Shown here: positions 24,370 to 32,231 of the stretch, in pieces
Position numbering within the stretch: position 1 is the stretch's first letter
How the letters are laid out: the number at the start of each line of letters is the position of its first letter
Assembly (NCBI RefSeq): GCF_900112955.1
Contig: NZ_FONP01000013.1
Coordinates: 1-54,638 of the forward strand
DNA from: Peptostreptococcus sp. D1
GTDB lineage: Bacteria > Bacillota > Clostridia > Peptostreptococcales > Peptostreptococcaceae
Direction of reading: 5' to 3'
Length of the DNA stretch: 54,638 bases
The notes under the pieces: model-generated
Databases searched by the model: none
Seen by the model: only the letters and a program-made list of their open reading frames with translations
Told to the model about the DNA's origin: nothing
Translations under genes and position numbers: made by a program

Positions 24370-24846
24370 ATGGATTATAAAAAGAAAAAACTCCTTGAAT
24401 TTGAAGAAGGAGAAAATGCAACTGCAGATTTATTTGGCAATGGTACGATAACTAAAAAGTCGAACAATGATGATGAAGATGATTTCGGTTATGAGCTGGA
24501 TGAATCTGGAATGATTCCAAAGCTTGAGGAATTAAAGGCTGCTGGAGTGAATTCATCACGAGATGAATCAGAAGATAATAAACCACAAAAAAATACAGGC
24601 AGACACATTGAAAAATCAAATCTCATGGACGAAGGCATTGACTTTCTATTAGAGGATGAAGAAAATACGTCAGAAAATGAAGATGAAGCATATGTAGATG
24701 ATGAGCTGTGGAATGAGGATGATTTTTCTAATTTAAAAATTGATTTTTATGATGATGAAGATTCTTCGATATCAAGGGAGCTTGGTAGAATTGCAAGTGC
24801 ATTGGAAAGGATTGCTAATTCATTGGAAAAAGATAGACGCAGTTAA
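24370..24846 (+). CDS. Acidic protein of unknown function, suf-linked
   Basis: A 158-residue, strongly acidic protein with low-complexity Asp/Glu stretches. The N-terminus starts with a short basic run (MDYKKKKLLEFEEGE). The final 25 residues (SRELGRIASALERIANSLEKD) form a predicted amphipathic helix with repeated R/E-I-A-x-x-L spacing, probably a coiled coil. No catalytic motif is seen. It has GGAGGC 8 bases before the ATG and sits 51 bases after sufU, before the operon terminator, so it is probably transcribed with suf. I do not recognise the family. Confidence 0.65.
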   Translation: MDYKKKKLLEFEEGENATADLFGNGTITKKSNNDDEDDFGYELDESGMIPKLEELKAAGVNSSRDESEDNKPQKNTGRHIEKSNLMDEGIDFLLEDEENTSENEDEAYVDDELWNEDDFSNLKIDFYDDEDSSISRELGRIASALERIANSLEKDRRS

Positions 24847-24867
24847 TCTTTTATATTTGAATTTTTT

Positions 24868-24975
24868 ATGCTACAGCATAAAGCTTATTTTGAACTGACC
24901 CCAAAAAGTTGGACCTAAAAATCAACTTTAAGGAGGTCAGTTCAATTTTTGACTTAGGCTGTAGCATTTTTTTAC
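24868..24975 (+). terminator. suf operon terminator, interrupted by an insertion
   Basis: ATGCTACAGC at 24868-24877 pairs with GCTGTAGCAT at 24958-24967, followed by a long T run. TAAG/CTTA extends the stem. The loop has been expanded by a 54-bp element. Without it the hairpin would be an ordinary compact terminator. Confidence 0.8.
24891..24944. mobile_element. 54-bp palindromic miniature element
   Basis: The element has perfect 10-bp terminal inverted repeats, TGAACTGACC (24891-24900) and GGTCAGTTCA (24935-24944), with AGTTG/CAACT pairing further inside. It is flanked by the direct repeat ATTT (24887-24890 and 24945-24948), a likely target duplication. The left end (TGAACTGACCCCAAAAAG) resembles ends of IS3-family elements as I remember them. 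It carries no gene and may be a MITE or two fused IS ends. Confidence 0.75.
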
Positions 24976-25061
24976 TATTTATTACTCTTAAATAATTGAA
25001 ATTTTTAAAATTTTTGCCAAGCTCCATAAATCGGTTGATATTTTGCGACTGGATCAAAGGC

Positions 25062-25598
25062 TTATTTTTTACGAAGCATTTTTTTAAATTGACTATTATA
25101 TTTTTCGATAAACATTGTAAACAAATAGTCGTACAGAAAATATGCAATAATCAAAATCACAGTAAGAAAAATAGTCAAATTATTATTTAATATAGTTTTG
25201 TCGAAAAATGCGGTCGACACAAGGTAAAGAGACGAAAACGCACAAATAGAGTAAATGAATTTTATCAAATACTGAAATTTTATTTTTCTTACATTTGATT
25301 CTATCAAGTATTTTATTATAGCATAATTTCCAAATGTAAATGCATAAACTATAAAATGAAGCTTATTATTTATTAGAATAAAAGCAAGCAATATACTTGC
25401 GACACAGAATATACTTCCAAATTTAATATTTGATTCAATTATGGAAATTGCCATAAATAGAGATGAAACTGCCATTAAAGCGATGGTATTTGTTGGAATA
25501 TAGTTGATCAAAATAATCGTAATCATGTTTAATGCCAACAGTATACCGTTGGTCGCAAGATATTTAGTTTTTATATCTTTATCGAATTTTTCATTCAT
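25062..25598 (-). CDS. Membrane protein of unknown function
   Basis: A 178-residue protein with five or six predicted membrane segments, a short acidic/basic N-terminus and a basic tail (KKMLRKK). The general pattern (LATNGILLALNMITIILINYIP) recalls small substrate-binding proteins of ECF-type transporters, but there is no recognisable ligand motif. GGAGAAA lies 6 bases before the ATG. It starts 12 bases after the Cys-rich TPR-like gene and shares its transcript. Confidence 0.6.
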   Translation of the reverse strand: MNEKFDKDIKTKYLATNGILLALNMITIILINYIPTNTIALMAVSSLFMAISIIESNIKFGSIFCVASILLAFILINNKLHFIVYAFTFGNYAIIKYLIESNVRKIKFQYLIKFIYSICAFSSLYLVSTAFFDKTILNNNLTIFLTVILIIAYFLYDYLFTMFIEKYNSQFKKMLRKK

Positions 25599-25610
25599 AT
25601 TTTTCTCCGA

Positions 25611-26021
25611 TTAGCAGCAAGTGATTAAATCTCCGCCAGCACACTCACAACAAGAATCGCAGCACCATAAAGTACAAAGTGTATCGCAGCAGCTATCACC
25701 ACAGCAGCAACAGCATCCAGGATTGTTCATTCTCTGTCTATTGTTGTTGTAATAGTTTGCTCTGTCATTGTAGCCATTTCTATAATTAATATATCTATTG
25801 TATGCTTCACTATATTCCTGGTTTTCAGGATCCATAAATTTTGCTCTCTTGATAAAATCCTCGCCCTCCTCATAGTATCCAAGATTCATCGCTGAAACTC
25901 CTCTCATAAAATACCATTCTGCGTTTCTATCAAAAATATTGTTAAGAGCCTCATAACACTTTCTGAAATTTCCTTGTGAGAATAAATTTCTTACTTGTGA
26001 ATAGTCTGTATATGTACTCAT
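25611..26021 (-). CDS. TPR-like protein with Cys-rich tail
   Basis: A 136-residue protein in two parts. Residues 1-78 look like two tetratricopeptide-type helical pairs (FRKCYEALNNIFDRNAEWYF, YYEEGEDFIKRAKFMDP). An Asn/Tyr/Arg-rich linker (about 79-98) leads to a 35-residue tail with 15 cysteines, including a run of five (PGCCCCCGD) and ending CAGGDLITCC. Such tails might bind metal or acyl groups. Similar Cys-rich proteins occur in other Clostridia near DnaJ-like genes, as I recall. AGGT is 8 bases before the ATG. It is followed closely by a membrane protein gene. Confidence 0.7.
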   Translation of the reverse strand: MSTYTDYSQVRNLFSQGNFRKCYEALNNIFDRNAEWYFMRGVSAMNLGYYEEGEDFIKRAKFMDPENQEYSEAYNRYINYRNGYNDRANYYNNNRQRMNNPGCCCCCGDSCCDTLCTLWCCDSCCECAGGDLITCC

Positions 26022-26073
26022 AAATTACCTCCCATTATTTTTCAAATTTATACAAGGATAAACGAAATTTTTT

Positions 26074-26147
26074 ATATTTAGCATAATACAATTACCATAA
26101 TATTAGCTAAATTGAATTATCGATATATTAGCTAGACTGGATAATTG
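26074..26147. repeat. 25-bp degenerate direct repeats
   Basis: ATATTAGCTA begins units at about 26100 and 26125 that agree over 23 bases with a few changes. A more degenerate unit (ATATTTAGCATAAT) begins near 26075. The period is 25 bases. The array lies upstream of the Cys-rich gene and just downstream of the HAD gene. Confidence 0.55.
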
Positions 26148-26152
26148 ATTAG

Positions 26153-26896
26153 TTATTTGTTACAGTCATCTTCAATATGGATGACATCTGTATTTAACTG
26201 ATATATTACATCTTTTCTCTCAACTATAATCTTTGTTCTAGTTCTAAAGGAAGAATCCTCAGAAAGCTTAAATAGAAGCTCTCGAGAAGGATTTATAGCT
26301 ATTGGATGCCCAACTCTTTTTAGCATATCAAAATCTCCGTTTGTATCACCATATGCGTATGAAGCATCCATATTAATACTGTACTTCTGTATGAAGTCAT
26401 CAATGGCTTTATTTTTGCTCTCAGAATCCCACATCGGAATGACACCACCAGTCATTTTTCCATCAATATATTCATATGTACTTCCAATATAATCATTGAC
26501 CTTGTATTTTTTAGCCATTCGTTCAACCAAAAAATCTGGTGATCCCGAAATAAATATTATTATATGACCTTGACTTTGGTGCCATTTAATTCTAGATCTT
26601 GTATATTTATAGACTCTGTCCGCCTTTAGCTTGATAACTTGATCACTGGCAAAATCCATAAAAGATTTTTCTAGACCGGTTATTGCTTCTACATATTGAT
26701 CAGATATTTCATGGAGATAATCATCGTAATTTCCTTGTCTCTTTTCCCAGTTTTTATATGTGTTTTCGAGATGCTCTGACCATTCTCTGGAGTCAATCAA
26801 CTCATATTTTATCAATTTTTTAAAATGTTCAATCAATAATGAATCTCTGTACAGAGTACCATCAATGTCAAAAAAAGCAACAATATTTTTTTTCAT
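26153..26896 (-). CDS. HAD-IB family phosphatase
   Basis: A 247-residue haloacid dehalogenase-superfamily hydrolase. Motif I is FFDIDGTLY (nucleophile and acid/base Asp), motif II is IFISGSPDF, and motif III/IV is YAYGDTNGDFDML; the layout matches the phosphoserine-phosphatase-like IB subfamily. The helical cap covers about residues 15-95. The substrate is not evident. ATG at 26896 is chosen because GGAGGT lies 5 bases upstream; the in-frame ATG at 26914 has no ribosome site. It is transcribed alone from an extended -10 promoter. Confidence 0.82.
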   Translation of the reverse strand: MKKNIVAFFDIDGTLYRDSLLIEHFKKLIKYELIDSREWSEHLENTYKNWEKRQGNYDDYLHEISDQYVEAITGLEKSFMDFASDQVIKLKADRVYKYTRSRIKWHQSQGHIIIFISGSPDFLVERMAKKYKVNDYIGSTYEYIDGKMTGGVIPMWDSESKNKAIDDFIQKYSINMDASYAYGDTNGDFDMLKRVGHPIAINPSRELLFKLSEDSSFRTRTKIIVERKDVIYQLNTDVIHIEDDCNK

Positions 26897-26925
26897 AAGT
26901 ACCTCCAATTTCAATTCTTTAGACT

Positions 26926-26934
26926 ATTATATCA
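26926..26934 (-). promoter_or_regulatory. HAD gene promoter, extended -10
   Basis: TGATATAAT on the minus strand, about 30 bases before the chosen ATG. The -35 is weak. Confidence 0.5.
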
Positions 26935-26955
26935 CTATCTGATAATTTGTTGAAC

Positions 26956-27120
26956 AAAATATTCAATTATACTAAAAGATTGAGATTGATTTGTATGGAT
27001 AAGATATTCAATTATACTAAAAAATTGAGATTGATTTGTATGGATAAGATATTCAATTATGCTAGAAAATTGAGATTAATTTGTATGGATAAGATTTTAA
27101 TTACACTGAAAAATAGATAC
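26956..27120. repeat. 45-bp tandem repeats with an open frame
   Basis: Three units at 26956-27000, 27001-27045 and 27046-27090 are nearly identical, and a degenerate partial unit follows to about 27120. The period is a multiple of three, and one plus-strand frame (TTG at 26947 to 27138, 63 codons) stays open, giving repeats of KIFNYTKKLRLICMD. No ribosome site or promoter is evident, so a real peptide is unproven. Confidence 0.8.
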
Positions 27121-27233
27121 CAATGTATTAAAAAATAGACACCGATATGGCAGATATTTTAATAATATTCAATTGATTGCTGATATGTATAGTATAATAT
27201 AATAGATATAGCTGTTATGTGATGGAGGTAAGT

Positions 27234-28388
27234 ATGAATTTTAAAAGATCATTTTGCACAAATACAAGACTAATGGGTGCTATGATGATGGCAGTCGAGT
27301 GGGAATTGGATATATCAAGAATAGAAGCTCATGTATTTTTATTAGATTCTGAGGGATTGGGAATATATGATTTTTTCATAAAAAGGGATGCTAGTAATAC
27401 GGAGTTATCTGATTTTTATATCAATAAGAGTAGTTGCTTTGGTGGAGAAAATATTGAATTGGAAGAAGCTGAAGCCTTGTCACTATTCGTACATTTTTAT
27501 GATAAGAATATAAAAAATGAAAAAGATATTCCTGAAAATCTCTCAAAGGAAATATATGATTTCTATACAAAAAAACTAAATAAATGTAAAAATAGCGATG
27601 ATGTTAGCTATTTTGAATTTGCTAAAAGAAAGTCGTTAAGTGTTATGTTCAACAAGCTGTGTAAGAAAATCGACTCTGAATACGAATTTGTCAATTATAT
27701 GGTCATGAGATTTATTGCGAGAGATAGAGAGGCTTTGCTCAATTTTTCAGGAAGTGAATTGCTGTCGACTCAGCATATAACCGAAATTAACGGAGCCTTC
27801 TTATATAATCGCATCAATAGAAAAAGCGATGATAGATATATTTGTAGTACTGTGTACGAAGACATTGACGGATATTATGAGACAAAGCTGATTATAGTAA
27901 TCGAAAAAAATGATGATATGTATAAGCTTTTGTCAATCATCATTACACTAAACAACTTGATTAGTGAAGAGGATGTATTTGAATTGATTTCAAAACGAGA
28001 AGTTATAAGTGTCTTTAATATACTTGATGAAAGCTTGAGTGTAGGTAATTTAGACGTATTTGATAAAATTGATAATACGATAGCCAATCTATATAAAAGT
28101 ATTCAAACCTTGGAATACGAGAATGGAGTTTTGTATACACAGTATTGGAGTGATAATAGTCACGTGAATGATGAAATATATGTAATCAATAATGATATCC
28201 AGTTTTTGATATATGTTGACGATGAACGATTATATTTGGCGACTTATGATTATGAAACCCAAATTTTTGTGGAAAATTTATTGAAGAGTGTTTTGGAAAA
28301 GGTTGTTGAGCTTGAAGGAGTCTATAAATTCGATCAAAACGTTCTTTTTGATTTTATACAATCTGGAGAAATTGACCTTATTTTTTAA
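27234..28388 (+). CDS. Hypothetical protein, unrecognised family
   Basis: A 384-residue protein with no signal peptide, membrane segment or catalytic motif that I recognise. It begins MNFKRSFCTNTRLMGAMMMAVEWEL and is rich in Asp, Glu and aromatic residues in the C-terminal two thirds, with predicted alternating helices and strands (IYVINNDIQFLIYVDDERLYLATYD). ATG at 27234 follows GGAGGT by 4 bases; the longer frame from 27219 is rejected. TTGATT at 27173 and overlapping TATAAT boxes at 27193-27203 suggest its own promoter. It is not obviously linked to iorA, which has a separate promoter. Confidence 0.65.
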   Translation: MNFKRSFCTNTRLMGAMMMAVEWELDISRIEAHVFLLDSEGLGIYDFFIKRDASNTELSDFYINKSSCFGGENIELEEAEALSLFVHFYDKNIKNEKDIPENLSKEIYDFYTKKLNKCKNSDDVSYFEFAKRKSLSVMFNKLCKKIDSEYEFVNYMVMRFIARDREALLNFSGSELLSTQHITEINGAFLYNRINRKSDDRYICSTVYEDIDGYYETKLIIVIEKNDDMYKLLSIIITLNNLISEEDVFELISKREVISVFNILDESLSVGNLDVFDKIDNTIANLYKSIQTLEYENGVLYTQYWSDNSHVNDEIYVINNDIQFLIYVDDERLYLATYDYETQIFVENLLKSVLEKVVELEGVYKFDQNVLFDFIQSGEIDLIF

Positions 28389-28547
28389 CGTTATAAACTT
28401 GTCATAAATTTTTATTATAAATAAAAAATCGTTTTTTTATAGAGGTTGAAAGGTAAAAAATAGTGTAATACTCTATAAAAAAATATAATTCTGAAAATTA
28501 AATAAATTGATAAATTGTGTATAATTTCTAAAAAATAAACATTTTGT

Positions 28548-28576
28548 TGACATTATTTTTTATATTTGGTATAAAT
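28548..28576 (+). promoter_or_regulatory. iorAB promoter
   Basis: -35 TTGACA at 28548-28553 and -10 TATAAA at 28571-28576 with a 17-base spacer. The expected leader is about 77 bases. Confidence 0.75.
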
Positions 28577-28659
28577 TAATTATCAAATTGTTTCTATTTA
28601 GATTAACGTCAAGCAAAAAATACATAAAGGTATTTTTCAAAATGTTTTGGAGGTATGAT

Positions 28660-30447
28660 ATGAAAAAATTGATGACAGGCGATGAAGCTATCGCAAGAGG
28701 TGTTTTTGAAGCTGGTGTTAGGTTTGCATCCGCTTATCCAGGTACTCCGAGTACTGAGATTTTGGAAAATTTATCTGAAATCGACAGAAAATATTTGGTG
28801 GCAGAGTGGGCTCCAAATGAAAAAGTTGCCTTGGAATCAGCAATCGGTGCCAGTGTTGCAGGTGCTAGATCATTTGCGGCCATGAAGCATGTCGGATTAA
28901 ATGTTGCAGCAGATCCATTTTTTACGGCAGCTTATTCGGGTGTGAATGGTGGCTTGGTTATTGTTACTGCTGACGAACCGGGACAGTTTTCATCACAAAA
29001 CGAACAAGATAATAGAAATTTAGCAAAGGCTGCGTTTGTTCCAATGTTTGAACCATCTGACAGTCAAGAATGTAAGGTAATGGTAAAGGCTGCCTATGAA
29101 ATGAGTGAGGAATATGACACTCCGGTTATAATAAGAATGACAACTCGTGTCTGTCACTCAAAGGGGCTAGTGGAAATTGAAGATAGAGAAGAAGTTGGAA
29201 TAAAAAAATGGGAAAAACAACCACTTAAATATGTAATGGTGCCAGCTAATGCAAAGGTTAGAAAACAATATGTATTTGAGAGAATGGCAAAGCTTTTCGA
29301 TTATTCTAATAGCTGTGAATGGAACTTTGCCGAATACAATGATACTAAAATTGGTGTTGTTGTTTCTGGTGATTGTTATCTTTATGCGAAGGAAGTATTT
29401 GGTGAGGATGCATCTTACCTAAAGGTAGGCTTTAGTAATCCATTACCTGATAAATTGTTCAAGGAATTTGCTGAAAAGGTCGACAAAATATACGTAATTG
29501 AGGAAAACGATCCGATAATGGAAACTCATATAAAGTCATTGGGCATCGAATGTCATGGCAAGGATGTATTTCCTAGTCATGGTGAAATGATACCAGAAGT
29601 AATCAGAAAATCTATTTCAGGAAAGGAAGTTCCTATTTTCGACGAAGCGAAAGATGTTATGATAAATCGTGCTCCTACGTTCTGTGCAGGATGTCCACAT
29701 AGAGGCTTCTTTTACACATTGGGTAAAAGAAAAAATATAATGATATCTGGGGATATAGGATGTTACACATTAGGATATGGTGCTCCATATAACGCTATGG
29801 ATATGACACTTTGCATGGGTGCCAGTATAAGTATGGGACATGGTGCATCACAGGTATTCTCAATGGATGAAAATCAAGATGTTAAAGTTGTTTCTGTAAT
29901 AGGTGATTCAACATTTTTTCATTCAGGAATAAATTCTTTATTAGACGTTGTGTACAATAATAGCAGCACTGTTACATGTATTCTTGACAATAGAATTACA
30001 GGAATGACTGGTCAGCAACAAAATCCAGGTACAGGCTTTACAGCTCAAGGTCAGCAGGTTGCTGAAGTCGATATTGAGTCAGTTGTTCGAGCAATAGGTG
30101 TGAAAAACATCAGACGTATTAATCCAAATATCCTTGAGGAAGTTGAAGCTGCACTGGACTGGGCATTAGCTCTAGATGAACCATCAGTAATCATTACTTG
30201 GTGGCCATGTGCGTTAAAAGCTCAGTCTGAAAGTGATAAGGAAAACTTCCCTGGATCTTTCCAAAGCAAATATTTTGTTGATGAAAGTGTATGTATAGGC
30301 TGTAGAAAATGTACAAAGACAGGATGTCCAGCAATTTCATTTAAGAAAGAAATTAAGAAATCCTCAATAGATCCTAATAAGTGCGTGGGATGTAGTGTTT
30401 GTGCTCAGGTTTGTCCTGTAAAAGCGATAAGAAAGGTGGAAAAATAA
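28660..30447 (+). CDS. iorA: Indolepyruvate ferredoxin oxidoreductase, alpha subunit
   Basis: A 595-residue 2-oxoacid:ferredoxin oxidoreductase subunit. It oxidatively decarboxylates aryl- or branched-chain 2-oxo acids to acyl-CoA and reduces ferredoxin. The N-terminal domain has the SAYPGTPSTEI motif, the TPP-binding region shows GDIGCYTLGYGAPY and GDSTFFHSG with DNRITGMTGQQQNPG, and the C-terminus carries two [4Fe-4S] motifs, CIGCRKCTKTGCP and CVGCSVCAQVCPV. ATG at 28660 follows GGAGG by 6 bases; the upstream frame from 28588 is rejected. iorB follows after one base. Confidence 0.96.
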   Translation: MKKLMTGDEAIARGVFEAGVRFASAYPGTPSTEILENLSEIDRKYLVAEWAPNEKVALESAIGASVAGARSFAAMKHVGLNVAADPFFTAAYSGVNGGLVIVTADEPGQFSSQNEQDNRNLAKAAFVPMFEPSDSQECKVMVKAAYEMSEEYDTPVIIRMTTRVCHSKGLVEIEDREEVGIKKWEKQPLKYVMVPANAKVRKQYVFERMAKLFDYSNSCEWNFAEYNDTKIGVVVSGDCYLYAKEVFGEDASYLKVGFSNPLPDKLFKEFAEKVDKIYVIEENDPIMETHIKSLGIECHGKDVFPSHGEMIPEVIRKSISGKEVPIFDEAKDVMINRAPTFCAGCPHRGFFYTLGKRKNIMISGDIGCYTLGYGAPYNAMDMTLCMGASISMGHGASQVFSMDENQDVKVVSVIGDSTFFHSGINSLLDVVYNNSSTVTCILDNRITGMTGQQQNPGTGFTAQGQQVAEVDIESVVRAIGVKNIRRINPNILEEVEAALDWALALDEPSVIITWWPCALKAQSESDKENFPGSFQSKYFVDESVCIGCRKCTKTGCPAISFKKEIKKSSIDPNKCVGCSVCAQVCPVKAIRKVEK

Positions 30448-30448
30448 T

Positions 30449-31021
30449 ATGACAAAGAATGTATTACTAACTGGAATAGGCGGACAAGGGACAATAACTG
30501 CTAGTAAGCTTTTGACTATTGGCTTGATGAGTGCAGGATATGATGTAAAGATGAGCGAAGTACATGGTATGAGTCAAAGAGAAGGTCAGGTATTAACTCA
30601 TCTGAGATATGGTGACAAGGTTTATTCTCCAGTTGTACCAATGGGAGAAGCTGATATTATAATGGGCTTTGAAGAATTGGAGGTATTGCGAAATATTGAC
30701 TACTTAAAAGAAGATGGAGTTGTAGTATTAAATACTGCTAGATTCAATCCAATTGGCGTCTTGAGTGGTAAGGATACTTATCCAGAAAATACAAAGGAAT
30801 TGATTGAGGCAAGAGCTGGGAAGGTTTATTCCTTTGACGCTACAGCAGAAGCAGAAAAGCTGGGAAATCCAAAGGTAATGAATATTATATTATTGGGAAC
30901 AATAATAAAGAGCATGAATTTGGAGGATATAGATTGGGATAAAATAATAGAGGAAAATGTGAAGCCGAAATTTGTTGAGTTAAACAAGGAAGCATTAAGA
31001 ATTGGCAAGAGTCTAATTTAG
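30449..31021 (+). CDS. iorB: Indolepyruvate ferredoxin oxidoreductase, beta subunit
   Basis: A 190-residue gamma-type domain of the 2-oxoacid oxidoreductases. Motifs are LTGIGGQGTITASKLL, SEVHGMSQREGQVLTHLRYG and EELEVLRN. It completes the IorAB heterodimer. It starts immediately after iorA. ptb and buk lie downstream in the same direction after a structured gap of 247 bases. Confidence 0.95.
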   Translation: MTKNVLLTGIGGQGTITASKLLTIGLMSAGYDVKMSEVHGMSQREGQVLTHLRYGDKVYSPVVPMGEADIIMGFEELEVLRNIDYLKEDGVVVLNTARFNPIGVLSGKDTYPENTKELIEARAGKVYSFDATAEAEKLGNPKVMNIILLGTIIKSMNLEDIDWDKIIEENVKPKFVELNKEALRIGKSLI

Positions 31022-31268
31022 CTAACTAATATACTATAATTTATCAGAAGGAGAGTGTGATACAATATTATTGATAATATAAAGTCAGCTCTCTTTCTGA
31101 ATGTTGATACAGAGTGCTTTAGAGGCTCAGCTTTATTATAAAAATTTTTTTATTAAGCTGTGGTATAAAAGTCTCTTAATCAAAAAGTAAAGCTTGTAGT
31201 TAAATTAGAGGTATAGTAAAGTAAAAATTGAGCTAATATTGATTAAAAATAGGTTAGAGGAGAAAATT
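31022..31268 (+). other. Structured leader region before ptb
   Basis: No gene. CAGAAGGAGAG at 31045-31055 pairs with CTCTCTTTCTG at 31089-31099 around an inner ATATTAT/ATAATAT hairpin. A second hairpin starts CAGCTT (31128-31133) and ends AAGCTG (31155-31160). Neither has a clean T tail. No convincing promoter is seen, so ptb may be read from iorAB through this structure. Confidence 0.5.
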
Positions 31269-32165
31269 ATGATTAGAACTTTCGATGAAGTAATAGAAAA
31301 AGTGAAAGCATTCCCAAAAATTAAGCGTTGTGGAGTTTGTATGGCAGATGAAGCTGCGATAGGCGGGGCGTTAGAAGCTGAAAAAATTGGACTGGCAAAG
31401 CCTGTTTTTATAGGTTATAAGGAAGAAATATTGAAAATATTAAAAGAATTTGGAGCTACAAAGGACTATGAGATAGTTCATGTTGATTCTCAAAAAGAGG
31501 GAGCTGAAAGGGTTGTTGAGCTTGTAAGAGAAGGTAAATTGGATTTTATCTTAAAAGGGCATGTAGAAACTGCAGTACTAATGAGAGCTGTAGTTGATAA
31601 AGATAAGGGGCTTAGGACAGATAGATTGATTTCACATATGTCGTTTGAGCAGGTTCCTACTTACCATAAGCTAATTACTATAACTGATGGTGGTATGTGT
31701 CCTTATCCAAATGTTGACGAAAAACAACAGATAATTGAAAATGCTGTTGATATTTATCATAAGCTGGGATATGAATGCCCAAAGGTTGCGTGTCTTTCAG
31801 CAATTGAAAAGGTAAACCCTAAAATGCAGTGCACTGTTGATGCGGGTGAGTTAAAGGCAAGAAATCAGAGAGGTGAGATAAAAGGTTGTATAGTTGAGGG
31901 TCCTATTTCATTTGATCTTGCTTATTCACCAAACGCTGCAAAAACAAAAGAGTATGAAAGTAAAGTGGCTGGAGATCCAGATATATTAGTCGCACCGGAT
32001 TTACACGCAGGAAACATATTGGATAAAACTTTCAATTTTGCTGCTGGAGGAAAAATGGCTGGATTTATTGTCGGAGCAAAATGTTTGATAGTATTGACCT
32101 CTAGAAGTGCTTCTGCAGAGGAAAAATACTTATCAATAGCAATGGCAGCACTTGCTCAGCAATAA
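31269..32165 (+). CDS. ptb: Phosphate butyryltransferase
   Basis: A 298-residue phosphotransacylase that exchanges CoA for phosphate on butyryl-CoA or a related short acyl-CoA. Family features include CGVCMADEAAIGGALEAE, FILKGHVETAVLMRAVVDKDKGLRT, TDGGMCPYPN and PDILVAPDLHAGNILDKTF. ATG at 31269 follows GAGGAG by 6 bases; the longer frame from 31239 has no ribosome site. buk follows after 66 bases. Confidence 0.92.
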   Translation: MIRTFDEVIEKVKAFPKIKRCGVCMADEAAIGGALEAEKIGLAKPVFIGYKEEILKILKEFGATKDYEIVHVDSQKEGAERVVELVREGKLDFILKGHVETAVLMRAVVDKDKGLRTDRLISHMSFEQVPTYHKLITITDGGMCPYPNVDEKQQIIENAVDIYHKLGYECPKVACLSAIEKVNPKMQCTVDAGELKARNQRGEIKGCIVEGPISFDLAYSPNAAKTKEYESKVAGDPDILVAPDLHAGNILDKTFNFAAGGKMAGFIVGAKCLIVLTSRSASAEEKYLSIAMAALAQQ

Positions 32166-32231
32166 GACCTTTACAAAATGTATGGTAATGTAATAAAATA
32201 AAAAATATGGTTAATTTATTGGAGGAGAATA

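Noticed and set aside
24891-24944. Full insertion sequence
   Set aside because: Only 54 bases with terminal repeats; no transposase frame fits, so it is at most a miniature element.
26947-27138. Small peptide gene over the 45-bp repeats
   Set aside because: The only start is TTG with no ribosome site, so it is reported as a repeat and not as a gene.
28389-31268. Sigma-54 promoters near iorA or ptb
   Set aside because: No TGGCAC-N5-TTGC pattern was found, and iorA has a good -35/-10 pair.
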